A stretch of DNA of 64,000 bases from Geomonas anaerohicana (GCF_016458305.1 NZ_JAEMHL010000002.1:620001-684000); one strand, 5' to 3'. Positions 15,466 to 25,823 are shown, counted from the first letter of the stretch. The notes: generated by a model from the letters alone, not told the origin. Numbers and translations: made by a program.

Positions 15466-17526
15466 ATGATTCTCCAATGCGACCAGTGCAACACGAAGTT
15501 CAGGCTGGACGATTCCAAGCTGAAGCCGGGCGGTGTCAAGGTCCGTTGCTCCAAGTGCCGTCACGTCTTTGTGGCCGGTGCCGAGCAGAAGGCGGAAGAG
15601 TCGGACTTCGACGCCCTTTTGTCCGGACTCGGGGCACAGGCCCCGGCACAGGCCGGGCAGGAACCGGCTGCCGCTCAGCCCGACGAGGAGACGCCTACTC
15701 CCGGGTTCGGTGCTGAAGCTCCCAAGCCGGAGCAGGACGACCTTGCCGGTTTCGGCTTTGAGCCCGAGCCCGCACCCGCACCCACAGCGGCACCCGCGCC
15801 AGCAGCCGCACCGGCAGCGCCCGCAGCCGCCGCTGGCGATATCGATTTCGGTGACATCAACTTCGAGACCGGCATGCCGGCCGGGAAAGATGCTCCGGCC
15901 GCCCCCGCGGAGAGCGATTTCGGCGAGTTCGAGTTCAACGAGGAGCCGGTGACTGCCGCACCCAAGGCCCCGGCCGCGCCAGCGGCAGACCTTGATTTCG
16001 GCGAGTTTTCCTTCGACGAATCCCCGGCGACTAAAGAGGAACCCGCGCCGGCGGCCGCAGGGGCTTCCCTCGACTTCGGCGAGCTTTCCTTCGATGAGCC
16101 TGCCCCGGCAGCCAGCAAGGAGGAGGCCGCTCCGGCAGCAGCGGATGCGCTGGAGTTTGGCGAATTGTCCTTCGAAGGAACTGCTCCTGCGGCCAAGGAG
16201 GAGGCAGCTGCCCCAGCCGGGCCCGCGGCCGACGCCTTCGACTTCGGCGAGTTCTCCTTCGAGGACAGCTCTGCCCCCGCCGAGGCGGCGCCATCGGAAG
16301 CGCCTGCCGCAGCCGCGGATTTCGGGGAATTCTCCTTTGATGAGGCACCTGCACCTGCCCAGGAGGAAGCGGCGCCTGCCGCTGAAGCCCCGGAGTTTGG
16401 CGACTTCTCCTTCGAGGCACCCGCCGCGGCTCCCCAGGAAGAGCCTGCCCCTGCGGCTGGCGCAGATTCTTTTGATTTCGGTGATTTCTCTTTCGAGGAG
16501 CCGGCACCTCCGGCCGAGGAAGAGCCTGCCGGACCGAAGACCGGAACCTTCTCCTTCGATGACACCCTGGCCGAAGCACCCAGCGAGGATGCGGGTGAAA
16601 GTTCGGCTTTCGACAAAGTAAGCGATCAGGAGGAGCCGGCTGCCCCGGCCAAGGACGAGGAATTCAGCTTCGGTGACTTCTCCTTTTCCGAAGCGCCCAA
16701 ATCCGAGCCCGAAAGCCAGGATGTTGCTCCGGCGGCTGTTGCCGCGGCGGGACTGGCAGGCGCTGCGGCGGGACTGGCAGGCGCTGCGGCTGCAGTCGCT
16801 GCCGCTCACGAGGAGACAGCCGCGCCCGGCGCAAGCCCCGAGGCGAAGCCGGCCGCAAAGTCTTCCCTCGACTTCAGCTTCGGCGACAAGTCCTTCGCGG
16901 CTGCCGTTCCTGAGGAAGGGTTCGAGGAGGAACTGCCGCCGCTGTCGATTTCCTCCCGGCGCAAGGGGCGTTCCGTGGTCACCATCGCCATCGTTGCCAT
17001 CTGCGTGGTCGTGGTGCTGGCGCTGAGCGGAGCCGGGCTGTACCTGCTGCAAAGCGGGCCCGAGGCGATGAAGAAGCTGGACCAGTACGGCATCGGTTTT
17101 GTCGCCAAGTGGTTCGGCATGGAGGTCCCGGAGGAGGGGCGCATCACCATCAAGAACGCCCTGGCATCCTTCCACCAGAACAAGGAGGCCGGTGAGCTGT
17201 TCGTCGTCAACGGCGAAGCGGTCAATTCCTACCGCAAGGCGCGTGCCTCCATCCAGGTCAAGGTGAGCATCTTCGACAAGGCCGGCAAGGTGCTGGTGCA
17301 AAAGACCGCCTACTGCGGCAACCGACTGTCGGCGGAGCAGCTGAGCACGCTCCCCATGACCAAGATCGAGTCCATCATGAACAACCAGTTCGGCGACTCG
17401 CTCTCCAACCTCGGTGTGAAGCCGGACCAGTCCATCGGTTTCGTGGTGGCTATCGCCAACGTGCCCAAGGAGGCTGCCGATTTCGGCGTCGAGGTGGTCG
17501 GTTCCACGGTGGCCTCAGGACAGTAA
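15466..17526 (+). CDS. Zinc-ribbon/DUF3426 membrane protein with DFGEFSF-type repeats
   Basis: The 686-residue protein opens with an MJ0042-type zinc ribbon (CDQCNTKFRLDDSKL, then VRCSKCRHVF). Residues about 45-490 are rich in Ala, Pro and Glu and hold about ten copies of a short motif such as DFGEFSFDE, 20-30 residues apart. A membrane segment at about 505-527 is followed by a DUF3426 domain (about 580-680) that should be periplasmic. The repeats are acidic and aromatic inside a disordered region, suggesting an array of binding sites for a cytoplasmic partner. GGAGG precedes the ATG. The function is unknown. Confidence 0.85.
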   Translation: MILQCDQCNTKFRLDDSKLKPGGVKVRCSKCRHVFVAGAEQKAEESDFDALLSGLGAQAPAQAGQEPAAAQPDEETPTPGFGAEAPKPEQDDLAGFGFEPEPAPAPTAAPAPAAAPAAPAAAAGDIDFGDINFETGMPAGKDAPAAPAESDFGEFEFNEEPVTAAPKAPAAPAADLDFGEFSFDESPATKEEPAPAAAGASLDFGELSFDEPAPAASKEEAAPAAADALEFGELSFEGTAPAAKEEAAAPAGPAADAFDFGEFSFEDSSAPAEAAPSEAPAAAADFGEFSFDEAPAPAQEEAAPAAEAPEFGDFSFEAPAAAPQEEPAPAAGADSFDFGDFSFEEPAPPAEEEPAGPKTGTFSFDDTLAEAPSEDAGESSAFDKVSDQEEPAAPAKDEEFSFGDFSFSEAPKSEPESQDVAPAAVAAAGLAGAAAGLAGAAAAVAAAHEETAAPGASPEAKPAAKSSLDFSFGDKSFAAAVPEEGFEEELPPLSISSRRKGRSVVTIAIVAICVVVVLALSGAGLYLLQSGPEAMKKLDQYGIGFVAKWFGMEVPEEGRITIKNALASFHQNKEAGELFVVNGEAVNSYRKARASIQVKVSIFDKAGKVLVQKTAYCGNRLSAEQLSTLPMTKIESIMNNQFGDSLSNLGVKPDQSIGFVVAIANVPKEAADFGVEVVGSTVASGQ

Positions 17527-17551
17527 CCGGACAGCCATCCCATGCGACAAT

Positions 17552-17582
17552 AAAAAAGGCCGGCAATATGCCGGCCTTTTTT
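17552..17582 (+). terminator. Rho-independent terminator after the DUF3426 gene
   Basis: GGCCGGC (17558-17564) and GCCGGCC (17570-17576) with loop AATAT, flanked by six As and six Ts. It is probably active in both directions. Confidence 0.9.
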
Positions 17583-17646
17583 GCGTTCTGGAACTTCTTG
17601 TTTCCCTCCGCCAACGTTTATCTAACATCTTGAATCAACGTTCCTC

Positions 17647-17678
17647 CCTTTGCGAAGGGGGGACAGGGGGGATTTGCC
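17647..17678. repeat. Intergenic C/G-run palindrome, copy C
   Basis: CCTTTGCGAAGGGGGGACAG followed by GGGGGATTTGCCTT. The last part is identical to copy A at 443-487. It lies between the convergent ends of the DUF3426 gene and the amidase gene. Confidence 0.7.
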
Positions 17679-17770
17679 TTACTGGTGCTTGAGGTGGGAT
17701 GACAGACTGCGCCAAGCGGGAGCGCAATAGCATCGCCTTCCCCGTGAAGGGGAACACGGGCGCTGGGTGC

Positions 17771-19036
17771 TCACGCCTTGTTGAGGCTGGTGATGTACCC
17801 CTTGATCCCGGCGAGGATGCCGTCCGCCGTGAGAGCCTGGTAGTGCGGGTCCTTGAGCTTCTGCTCGTCCTTTTCGTTGCTCAAAAATGCGGTCTCCACC
17901 AGGATACTCGGCATGGTGGCGCCGACCAGCACGTAGAAGGGCCCCTGCTTCACCCCCAGGTTCTTCACGCCGGGGTAGCCGGTCTGCGCCTTCTTGTAGA
18001 GCGCCTTCTGTACCTCGTCGGCTAAATGGGCGGAGTCGTTCAGCTTGTAGTTGGCCATCAGGTCGAAGAGGATCGCCTGCAGCGTGCTGACCTTTTCCAG
18101 GGAGGTCCCGTTCTCCTTGGCCGCCAGCTGGGCCACCTTCTCGGTCTTGGCGAGGTTCAGGTAATAGGTCTCGATCCCGTTAGCGTTGCGGTTCAACGAG
18201 GCGTTGGCGTGGATGGAGACGAAGAGGTCCGCCCCCACCTTGTTGGCGATGGCGGTCCGCTCCTGCAGCTCGATGAAGACGTCGGTGGAGCGGGTCATGA
18301 CCACGTCGATGCCCAACTCCTCCCGTATCTTCTGGGCCAGGTCCAGACCGATCTGCAGCACGATGTCCTTCTCACGTGTCCCCGACGGGCTCACCGCCCC
18401 CGGGTCGTGTCCGCCGTGCCCCGGGTCGATCACGATCCTGCGGATCCGCCCCGGCTTGAACTTCGCCTGTTTCCCTTTCTCCACCGGCTTGGCCTTCTCC
18501 GGCGGGTTGACCTTTTCCACGCTCTTGGGCTCGGCAGGGGCGCTTTCGATGACCTCCTTGGACGCCGAGATCTCCTGCCGGCGGTCACCCTTCACGTCCA
18601 CGATGACGCGAAAGGGCTCGGAAAAGGTGAAGACCTTGTATTCCTTGATGCTGTCCAGGTCGAGCACCACGCGCACGGTGGAGGCAGCGAACTGGGCGAT
18701 GCGCACGCTTTTCAACAACCCGTCACCGATGTTGAGATCCTTGACGCCGGGGTTGAGGTGGGCCCCCTGCAGGTCGAGGTAGAGCCGGTTGGGGAGCTTG
18801 TGGTGCTCGAAACGCACCTCCTGGTCGAGGGTGATCGATACCCTGGTGTAGTCCGGGGTGGACCAGTGCTTCAACTCGGTGACCGGCACCAGCGGGGCAC
18901 CGGGGGCTGCTTGAGCAGAACCGTTCCAAAGCGGTGCGAGCAGCAAAGAGCCCTGTGCCGCAACCGCCTGGCAGGCGAGCCAGCGGCAGTAGGGGGCGGC
19001 CAGCCCAAGGTATTTGACGAACTCCCTACGCTTCAT
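17771..19036 (-). CDS. N-acetylmuramoyl-L-alanine amidase (AmiC type, AMIN + Amidase_3)
   Basis: The 421-residue protein starts MKRREFVKYLGLAA, a twin-arginine-like signal; E. coli AmiA and AmiC are Tat substrates. An AMIN domain (about residues 55-150) is followed by a Lys/Pro-rich linker and an Amidase_3 domain (about 195-415). Zinc ligands and catalytic residues are present: His in IDPGHGGHDPG, Glu in TREKDIV, His in VSIHANAS and Glu in VETAFLSN. It cleaves stem peptides from septal peptidoglycan during cell separation. It starts 26 nt after mutS on the same strand. Confidence 0.92.
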   Translation of the reverse strand: MKRREFVKYLGLAAPYCRWLACQAVAAQGSLLLAPLWNGSAQAAPGAPLVPVTELKHWSTPDYTRVSITLDQEVRFEHHKLPNRLYLDLQGAHLNPGVKDLNIGDGLLKSVRIAQFAASTVRVVLDLDSIKEYKVFTFSEPFRVIVDVKGDRRQEISASKEVIESAPAEPKSVEKVNPPEKAKPVEKGKQAKFKPGRIRRIVIDPGHGGHDPGAVSPSGTREKDIVLQIGLDLAQKIREELGIDVVMTRSTDVFIELQERTAIANKVGADLFVSIHANASLNRNANGIETYYLNLAKTEKVAQLAAKENGTSLEKVSTLQAILFDLMANYKLNDSAHLADEVQKALYKKAQTGYPGVKNLGVKQGPFYVLVGATMPSILVETAFLSNEKDEQKLKDPHYQALTADGILAGIKGYITSLNKA

Positions 19037-19062
19037 GCGCCTTGACCTCTCGTTGGTGCCAT

Positions 19063-21672
19063 CTAGATCATCCTCTTCAGTTCGTCCACCAGGTTCAACG
19101 CCTCGAGCGGCGTCAACAGCGCCACTTCCACGCCTTTCAGCCTTTCCCTGATCTGGTCGTCGCCCCCGCCGAAGAGCGAGAGTTGGGGGGAGGGGGGTGG
19201 GTTCTTCTTGCCCCGTGCCAGCCGCGGCACGCCCCCCTCGCCGTACTCACCCTTCTCAAGGTTGGCGAGGATCTCCTTGGCCCGGTCGATCACCGCCTGG
19301 GGGAGGCCGGCCAGGCGTGCCACCTGGATGCCGTAGGAGTGCGAGGCGCCGCCCGGGACGATCTTCCTCAGGAAGATGATGCGCTCGTTCCACTCGCGCA
19401 CGGCGATGTTGAAGTTCTTGATGCCGGGACGGGTGACGGCGAGCTCGGTCAACTCGTGGTAGTGGGTGGCGAAAAGCGTCTTGGCCGCGTGTGCCTTGTT
19501 GTCATGCAGGAATTCGGCGACGGCCCAGGCGATGGAGACCCCGTCGAAGGTCGAGGTGCCGCGGCCGATCTCGTCCAGGATCACCAGGCTCTTGGCGGTG
19601 GCCCCCCTTAAGATGGCGGCGCTCTCCATCATCTCCACCATGAAGGTGGAGTGGCCGCGGGCCAGGTTGTCCGATGCCCCGACGCGGGTGAAGATGCGGT
19701 CCACCAGCGGGATGCGCGCCTTCTCCGCCGGGACGAAGCTCCCCATCTGCGCCATCAGGGTGATCAGGGCCACCTGGCGCATGAAGGTCGACTTACCGGC
19801 CATGTTGGGGCCGGTGATGATGATGAGCTGGTTTTCGCCATTGTCGAGCAGGGTGTCGTTGGGGACGAAACGCTCGGACGAGTACATGTCCTCGATGACC
19901 GGGTGCCTCCCCTCGGTGATGGAGAGCTCGCTCCCCTCGTGCACCTCCGGGCGGCAGTACCCCTTGTCGTGGGCCAGTTCGGCGAGGGAGGTCAAGACGT
20001 CCAGGCAGGCCAGGCGGTCGGCGCTTCTGGCGATACGCTCCCCCTGGGCCGCGGCGGCCTCGCGGACCTCCTGGAACAGGTTGAACTCGAGGTCCTTGAT
20101 GCGGTCCTCGGCCCCCAGCACCTTCTCCTCGTATTCCTTGAGTTCCGGGGTGATGTAGCGCTCGGCATTGGCCAGGGTCTGCCGCCTGATGTAGTCCTCG
20201 GGGATGGCGGAAACGTTGGCCTTGGTCACCTCGATGTAGTAGCCGAACACCTTGTTGTAGCGGATCTTGAGCGAGGAGATCCCGGTACGCCCCTTCTCCT
20301 GGGCTTCCAGGCGGGCGATGAACCCTTTACCCTCGCGGCTGATGGCGCGCAGTTCGTCCAGCTCCTGATTGTAGCCGTCGGCGATGATGCCGCCGTCGCG
20401 CAGCACGAAGGGTGGATCCTCGACGATGGCACGGGTGATCAGGTCGCAGATCTCGGCCAGGGGATCGATGCCGTCGTTCAACTCCTTCAAAAGGGGCGCC
20501 GCGCAGGCCGCCACCTGGTCCTTGATGGCCGGCAGCCTGGACAGCGACGCCTTCAGCGCCGCCAGGTCCTTGGCCGAGGCAGAGGCGAGGCTGATGCGCC
20601 CGTTCAGCCGCTCCAGGTCGTAGACCCCGGAGAGGAGGGTCTTCAGCTCCGCGCGCACCCCGGGGAACTCGATCAGTTCCTGCAGCGCGTCCTGGCGCCC
20701 GCGGATTTTGTCCTGGTCCATGAGCGGGTAGTTGATCCACTGCTTGAGCTTTCTCCCCCCCATGGCGGTGACGGTCCGGTCCATTAGGCCCAGGAGCGAT
20801 CCCTTGCGCTTGCCGTCGGAGATGGTCTGGGTCAGCTCCAGGTTGCGCCGGGTCGACTCGTCCAGGAGTAGGTGCTGATTCTGGTTGTAGGGGGTGATCC
20901 CGGTGACGTGCGGGGCGTTCCCCTTCTGGGTGTCCACCAGATAGTGCAGCACGGCGCCCGCGGCGAGGAGCGCGACCGGCAGGGCATGGCATCCCAGGGT
21001 TTCGGCGGTGGCACCCTTGAACTGGTTGCCGATCAGGCGGTTGCAGTAGTCGCTGTCGTAGACCCACTCCTCGAAGTAGGTGACGCTGCGGTCGGTGGCG
21101 GCGGTTGCCATTTCTTTCGCGCGTTGCGGCTCACGGAAGGAGGAGGGGAGGATGATCTCGCGCGGCGCAATGCACGCCACCTCGGCCAGCGCGGCCTGCA
21201 GCCCGGAGAGCTCGGTGACCCGGAACTCGCCGGTGGAGAGGTCCAGGTAGGAGAGGCCGTAGCAGTCACCGTCGCAGCAAAGGGCCAGGAGGTAGTTGTT
21301 TTCCTTGGGGGAAAGGGAGGCGTCCTCGACCACGAGGCCCGGTGTGATCACCTTGACCACCTCGCGCTTCACGATCCCCTTGGCGAGTTTGGGGTCCTCT
21401 GCCTGCTCGCAGATGGCGACCTTCTCGCCCGCCTCGACCAGCTTGGCGATGTAGGGGGCGCAGGAGTGGTAGGGGACTCCGCACAGGGGAACCTCGGAAC
21501 CGTCGGCATTTTTGTTGCGCGAGGTGAGGGTGATACCGAGTATGCGGGAGGCCTTCACCGCATCGTCCAGGAACATCTCGTAGAAGTCGCCGCATCGGAA
21601 AAAGAGGATGGCGTCGGGGTGTTCTGCCTTAATCTCGAGGAACTGCCGCATCATGGGCGTCATTTCAGACAT
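19063..21672 (-). CDS. mutS: DNA mismatch repair protein MutS
   Basis: The 869-residue protein has full length for MutS. The mismatch-reading motif is GDFYEMF near residue 30 (Phe-X-Glu intact), Walker A is [13 protein letters not shown] and Walker B is [16 protein letters not shown]. It binds mismatches and recruits MutL. ATG 21672 ([11 protein letters not shown]) is chosen because MutS normally begins about here; the frame stays open for about 100 more codons upstream without family similarity. The amidase gene follows 26 nt downstream. Confidence 0.96.
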   Translation of the reverse strand: MSEMTPMMRQFLEIKAEHPDAILFFRCGDFYEMFLDDAVKASRILGITLTSRNKNADGSEVPLCGVPYHSCAPYIAKLVEAGEKVAICEQAEDPKLAKGIVKREVVKVITPGLVVEDASLSPKENNYLLALCCDGDCYGLSYLDLSTGEFRVTELSGLQAALAEVACIAPREIILPSSFREPQRAKEMATAATDRSVTYFEEWVYDSDYCNRLIGNQFKGATAETLGCHALPVALLAAGAVLHYLVDTQKGNAPHVTGITPYNQNQHLLLDESTRRNLELTQTISDGKRKGSLLGLMDRTVTAMGGRKLKQWINYPLMDQDKIRGRQDALQELIEFPGVRAELKTLLSGVYDLERLNGRISLASASAKDLAALKASLSRLPAIKDQVAACAAPLLKELNDGIDPLAEICDLITRAIVEDPPFVLRDGGIIADGYNQELDELRAISREGKGFIARLEAQEKGRTGISSLKIRYNKVFGYYIEVTKANVSAIPEDYIRRQTLANAERYITPELKEYEEKVLGAEDRIKDLEFNLFQEVREAAAAQGERIARSADRLACLDVLTSLAELAHDKGYCRPEVHEGSELSITEGRHPVIEDMYSSERFVPNDTLLDNGENQLIIITGPNMAGKSTFMRQVALITLMAQMGSFVPAEKARIPLVDRIFTRVGASDNLARGHSTFMVEMMESAAILRGATAKSLVILDEIGRGTSTFDGVSIAWAVAEFLHDNKAHAAKTLFATHYHELTELAVTRPGIKNFNIAVREWNERIIFLRKIVPGGASHSYGIQVARLAGLPQAVIDRAKEILANLEKGEYGEGGVPRLARGKKNPPPSPQLSLFGGGDDQIRERLKGVEVALLTPLEALNLVDELKRMI

Positions 21673-21991
21673 TTGGAAACCTTTTCGGGGGAAGAGAAAC
21701 GCCGGCATCTTAGCAAAATAGCCGGTCCATGTAAAGCTTCCCCGCCCGGACCGGCGCGGAAACAGCCGACGGTGAGGGCGCGGGCGAGCTTTCGGGGTGC
21801 GGCAACCCCAAAAAGCTTTTTTTACACTCGCTCTCTGGAGCTTTGCGACAAATACCTTAAAATTGTCCAATGTTTTTTCTGGGCGGCGCCCGCCCTGCGG
21901 CCACCGGTTTCGGCTGCCGGCCAAGGGCGTAGGGTGACGCAGACGATAGCGGACCGGCACCACCAGGGATGCCGGCAAAGGGAGGTGCAGC
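21673..21991. other. Intergenic region between divergent mutS and UDP-sugar dehydrogenase genes
   Basis: About 320 bp that must hold both promoters. A run of Ts near 21820-21830 and the A+T-rich stretch TACCTTAAAATTGTCCAATG near 21850 are the only promoter-like parts. No sigma-54 site or regulator palindrome was found. Confidence 0.35.
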
Positions 21992-23278
21992 ATGGGGCAC
22001 GGACGTAAGATCTCGGTGGTGGGCCTTGGCTACGTTGGGCTGCCGGTGGCGGTTGCCTTCGGCAAGGTGCGCAGCACCATCGGCTTCGACATCAGCACGA
22101 GGAGGATCGACGAGTTGCGCGCGGGGTGTGACCGGACCGGCGAGGTGGCTTCCGAGGAGCTGGTGAGCGCCGACATCAGTTACACCAACAGGATCGAGGA
22201 CCTGCGCGAAGCCGACTTCCATGTGGTGGCGGTCCCGACGCCGGTCGACCCGGCTAACCAGCCGGACCTCACCCTGTTGTGCAGCGCCTCCGAGACCGTC
22301 GGCAAGGCGCTCAAGAAGGGGGATATCGTGGTCTACGAGTCCACCGTGTACCCCGGGGTCACCGAGGAGATCTGCCTGCCGATACTCGAGCGGGTCTCGG
22401 GGATGAAGAGCCCGGACGACTTCACCGTGGGGTACAGTCCGGAGCGGATCAACCCCGGCGACAAGGAGCACACCTTCACCAGCATCCTCAAGGTGGTCTC
22501 GGGCCAGGATCCCCGCACCCTCGACGTAGTCGCGTCGGTCTACTCCGAGGTGGTGGTCCCGGGGGTGCACCGGGCACCCTCCATCAAGGTCGCGGAAGCG
22601 GCCAAGGTGATCGAGAATACCCAGCGCGACCTGAACATCGCCCTCATGAACGAGCTGGCCCTCATCTTCGATCGTCTCGGCATCGATACCAGCGAGGTGC
22701 TGGCGGCGGCGGGGAGCAAGTGGAACTTCTTGAACTTCAAGCCGGGGCTGGTCGGCGGGCATTGCATCGGCGTCGACCCCTACTACCTGACCTATCAGGC
22801 GGAGAAGATCGGCTACATCCCGCAGGTGATCCTGGCCGGGCGGCGCATCAACGACGGCATGGGGAAATTCGTGGCCCAGCGCGCGGTCAAGGAGATCATC
22901 AGGGCCGGGCACCACGTGCTCGGCTCCTACGTCACGGTACTGGGGCTCACCTTCAAGGAGAACTGCCCGGACCTCAGGAACTCCAAGGTGGTGGATATCC
23001 TGACCGAGCTGGGCGACTACGGCCTCAAGGTCCAGGTCTGCGACCCGATGGCTGATCCCCACGAGGCGAGGAGCGCCTATGGGGTGACGCTCAAGGACCC
23101 GGACCGGCTGCAACCGGCAGTCGCGGTGATCGCCGCCGTGGCACACGAGGCCTACCGGCAGTGGAGCCCGGCCAAGTTCGCCAGCCTCATGGTGGAGAAC
23201 CCGGTCCTCATCGACGTCAAGGGGATCTACGACACCCGGCAGATGGCAGCCGCCGGGATCAGGGTCTGGTGCCTGTAA
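21992..23278 (+). CDS. UDP-N-acetyl-hexosamine 6-dehydrogenase (TviB/WbpO type)
   Basis: The 428-residue protein begins with a Rossmann fold ([18 protein letters not shown]). It has the substrate motif [13 protein letters not shown] and the catalytic cysteine in [12 protein letters not shown]. These match the group that oxidises UDP-GlcNAc or UDP-GalNAc to the uronic acid for surface polymers, rather than UDP-glucose dehydrogenases. GGAGGTG precedes the ATG. It is first in an operon with a DAC-domain gene and a glycosyltransferase (gaps of 16 and 21 nt). The exact sugar cannot be told from sequence. Confidence 0.88.
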   Translation: MGHGRKISVVGLGYVGLPVAVAFGKVRSTIGFDISTRRIDELRAGCDRTGEVASEELVSADISYTNRIEDLREADFHVVAVPTPVDPANQPDLTLLCSASETVGKALKKGDIVVYESTVYPGVTEEICLPILERVSGMKSPDDFTVGYSPERINPGDKEHTFTSILKVVSGQDPRTLDVVASVYSEVVVPGVHRAPSIKVAEAAKVIENTQRDLNIALMNELALIFDRLGIDTSEVLAAAGSKWNFLNFKPGLVGGHCIGVDPYYLTYQAEKIGYIPQVILAGRRINDGMGKFVAQRAVKEIIRAGHHVLGSYVTVLGLTFKENCPDLRNSKVVDILTELGDYGLKVQVCDPMADPHEARSAYGVTLKDPDRLQPAVAVIAAVAHEAYRQWSPAKFASLMVENPVLIDVKGIYDTRQMAAAGIRVWCL

Positions 23279-23294
23279 CGATGGGGGGGAGGGG

Positions 23295-24632
23295 ATGAGA
23301 GAGGGGCACAGCTACCCAAGGGAACTGGTCGCCTTCATCTACGCCAGGTGGCGGGACGAGGCCTTCTTGGACCGGGTTTGCCCGGAGCGGGAGCAGGGGA
23401 GCCTGCAGCTTCCCGAGCGCGGAGTGCTGGAGCAGGTCATCTCCACCTGCTACCAGGCAAGCCTCTTGCGCGAGGAGGAGCGCCCGGTCATGTTCCGGCT
23501 CATCATCCGCGACTCCTACCTGTTTGCGGCCCAGGAGGGCCCCCCTACCGGGATGCACCGCCTCATCTTCTCCAGGACCCGCCCGTTCAACGAGTATGAA
23601 CTGCACCGCCTGGCCCCCGCTGCCGACTTCTACCGCACCCTGATCGGCATCTTCATCGATCCCGCTCTCGGGGCCCAGATCTGGGGGCTGCTCCATTCAG
23701 GAACCCGCTGGATGCATGCCGTCTACGGCGGCCGCAAGACCTCGCCGCCCATGCCGCCGAGCCTGGTGGTCTACGTCACCGGGCCGGGACAGATCTCGGT
23801 CTGCATCGGCGACGAGATCATCGCGTCGCTGAACGGGGGACAGATCAACTGTCCGACCCTGGACGTCTTCAACTCCGACTGGATGAGAAAGAGCCTCTCC
23901 CCCCTCAACGACGAGACCTTCGCCCTGCACCGCAAGGCCCGTCAGCGCGCGGAAGGCCCCTGGGCCGACCTCGACGCCGAATTCGGCAGCAAGATAGGTC
24001 AGCAGGCGATCCGCCGCATCATCAGCGTGATCAGGAACTCCAACCACGGCGGGCTGCTGGTCTACCTGCCGGCCGAGATGGCCGACGAGATCATGGAGCA
24101 GAACCCGTACCTGACCCTGAAGTACCAGTTCCTGGAGTTCGATTCGCGGCAGCGCTTCCTGTCGCTCACCCTGCGCATCATGAACACCCTGGCCGTGATC
24201 AACGGCAGCGCGGCTGCCGAGGGGAGGATGGTGGGGTGGCACGAGTACGTGAACAGCAAGAACGAGAACATCGCCCTGCTCGACGAGGCGATCTTCGACG
24301 TCGCCCACTTCATCGCGGCCCTTTCCGCCGTGGACGGTGCGGTGGTCATCACCAAGCGTCAGGAACTGCTTGGTTTCGGCGGGGTCATTTCCGGGGACCT
24401 GGACAGCGTGGGGATGGTGGCGCACGCCCTGGACACTGAAGGCGGGCAGTGCGAGTCGGTACTGAGCGAGGGGGTGGGGACCCGGCACCGGGCAGCCTAC
24501 CGCCTCTGCCAGCGGCTGCACCAGGCCATAGCCATCGTCATCTCGCAGGACGAAAGCGTCCAGATCGTGCGCTGGCACAACGGCTCGGTCACCTATTGGG
24601 ACCAGGTCCCGACCGGTGTGCCGGGGTTCTAA
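23295..24632 (+). CDS. Putative diadenylate cyclase (DisA_N/DAC domain) with N-terminal sensor-like domain
   Basis: The C-terminal part of this 445-residue protein shows both catalytic motifs of c-di-AMP synthases: D347-G348-A349 in AVDGAVVIT, and R397-H398-R399 in GVGTRHRAAYRLC. AIAIVISQDESVQIVRWHNG then matches the DAC core beta strands. The first 150 residues (YQASLLREEERPVMFRLII) look like the DACNV sensor-type domain predicted in DAC fusions. No membrane segment is seen, so it should be cytosolic. Its position between a UDP-sugar dehydrogenase and a glycosyltransferase suggests c-di-AMP or a related nucleotide signal tied to envelope polymer synthesis. Enzymatic activity is inferred. Confidence 0.78.
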   Translation: MREGHSYPRELVAFIYARWRDEAFLDRVCPEREQGSLQLPERGVLEQVISTCYQASLLREEERPVMFRLIIRDSYLFAAQEGPPTGMHRLIFSRTRPFNEYELHRLAPAADFYRTLIGIFIDPALGAQIWGLLHSGTRWMHAVYGGRKTSPPMPPSLVVYVTGPGQISVCIGDEIIASLNGGQINCPTLDVFNSDWMRKSLSPLNDETFALHRKARQRAEGPWADLDAEFGSKIGQQAIRRIISVIRNSNHGGLLVYLPAEMADEIMEQNPYLTLKYQFLEFDSRQRFLSLTLRIMNTLAVINGSAAAEGRMVGWHEYVNSKNENIALLDEAIFDVAHFIAALSAVDGAVVITKRQELLGFGGVISGDLDSVGMVAHALDTEGGQCESVLSEGVGTRHRAAYRLCQRLHQAIAIVISQDESVQIVRWHNGSVTYWDQVPTGVPGF

Positions 24633-24653
24633 GGGGAAAGGGGAGAGCTCGTC

Positions 24654-25823
24654 ATGGGAAACGACATCAACGTGGTCTTCATGGGAAAATTCGGTTACCC
24701 CTCCGGCATGGCATCGACCAAGCGGATCCAGCACTTCCTGGACTACCTGAACGGCTTGTCGACGACGACCAGGGTGCTGCAGTTCAGGACGATGGGTGAG
24801 GGCGCGGGCGAAGAGCAGGCGGGGCATTATCTGGGCACTGAGTACCGGCGCATCGGCACCGATCTGAAGTTAAACCTGTTTCTGGTTCCGGCACTGTTGC
24901 GCTACCTGAAGGATGGGGTCGGGGCACTGAAGCGGTGGCGCATTCCCGGCGGAAGAAACGTTTTGTACAGTTACGGTGGCGTTACCCTGGAAAGCGTTCT
25001 CTTCATCCTGGCCGCCAAGCGCCTGGGATACCTGGTCATCTTCGATATCGTCGAGGACAACACCTTCATCGACGACAAGCTGAGCCTACCGGGAAAGATC
25101 AGGTGGGCCGCGGGGGAGATCCTGGACCGGTTCTTCCTGGGTCTTGCCGACGGCGTCGTCGTGATCTCCAACTACCTGAAACAACTCTACGGAAAGAAGG
25201 TGGCTGCGTCGGTGCCGCTGGTGTTGATCCCGATTTCGGCGCGGTGTGCGGAGGAGGACCGCCCCGGGCGGGAGCCGGGGCCGATGAAGATCGTCTACGC
25301 GGGGTCCTTCGCCAAGAAGGACGGTGTCGAGCAACTGCTGGACGCCTTCGAGAAGGTACAGGAAAAGAAAGGCAACTGCACCCTCATGCTCTGCGGCACC
25401 GGGGCGAGCGTCAAGCTGTACCAGCCGCGCATCGCCGCCAACCCCGCCATACAGTACATCGGCTACCTGGAAGACCGCGCCTTCTATCGCTTCCTACTGG
25501 GGGCGGACGTCCTCTGCGTGACCCGGACCGGCTCAACCTACGCCAACGCCGGTTTCCCCTTCAAGTTGGGTGAGTACCTTGCCACCGGCAACCCGGTCAT
25601 CGTCTCGGACGTGGGGGACGTGCGCCGCTACCTCAGTCACATGGAGGACGCCATCATCGTCGAGCCGGGGAACGTCTCCGCCATTGCCGGCGCCCTCGAG
25701 TACTGCCTCGACCATCCCGAGACGGCGGCCAAGATCGGCCGGAGCGGGGCAGACAAGTGCAAGCGCTACTTCGACCCGAACGCCAACGGCAACCTGCTGA
25801 TGCAACTGATCCGGAGGCTTTGA
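24654..25823 (+). CDS. Glycosyltransferase family 4
   Basis: The 389-residue protein has a GT-B layout. The C-terminal domain begins near MKIVYAGSFAKKDGVEQLLDAF and has the donor-site region GFPFKLGEYLATGNPVIVSDVGD, containing the E-x7-E-like element. It transfers a sugar from a nucleotide donor to a lipid or polymer acceptor. It is third in the dehydrogenase-DAC operon, so a product of the UDP-uronic acid is a plausible donor; this is inference. Confidence 0.85.
   Translation: MGNDINVVFMGKFGYPSGMASTKRIQHFLDYLNGLSTTTRVLQFRTMGEGAGEEQAGHYLGTEYRRIGTDLKLNLFLVPALLRYLKDGVGALKRWRIPGGRNVLYSYGGVTLESVLFILAAKRLGYLVIFDIVEDNTFIDDKLSLPGKIRWAAGEILDRFFLGLADGVVVISNYLKQLYGKKVAASVPLVLIPISARCAEEDRPGREPGPMKIVYAGSFAKKDGVEQLLDAFEKVQEKKGNCTLMLCGTGASVKLYQPRIAANPAIQYIGYLEDRAFYRFLLGADVLCVTRTGSTYANAGFPFKLGEYLATGNPVIVSDVGDVRRYLSHMEDAIIVEPGNVSAIAGALEYCLDHPETAAKIGRSGADKCKRYFDPNANGNLLMQLIRRL

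Noticed and set aside
15394-17301. A 635-codon open frame on the minus strand opposite the zinc-ribbon/DUF3426 gene
   Set aside because: It is low-complexity Gly/Arg/Leu sequence mirroring the repeats of the plus-strand gene and arises from high third-position G+C. It has no domain and no ribosome site.
19063-21993. A longer MutS starting about 100 codons upstream
   Set aside because: The extra sequence is Arg/Pro-rich with no MutS similarity and runs through the presumed promoter region.
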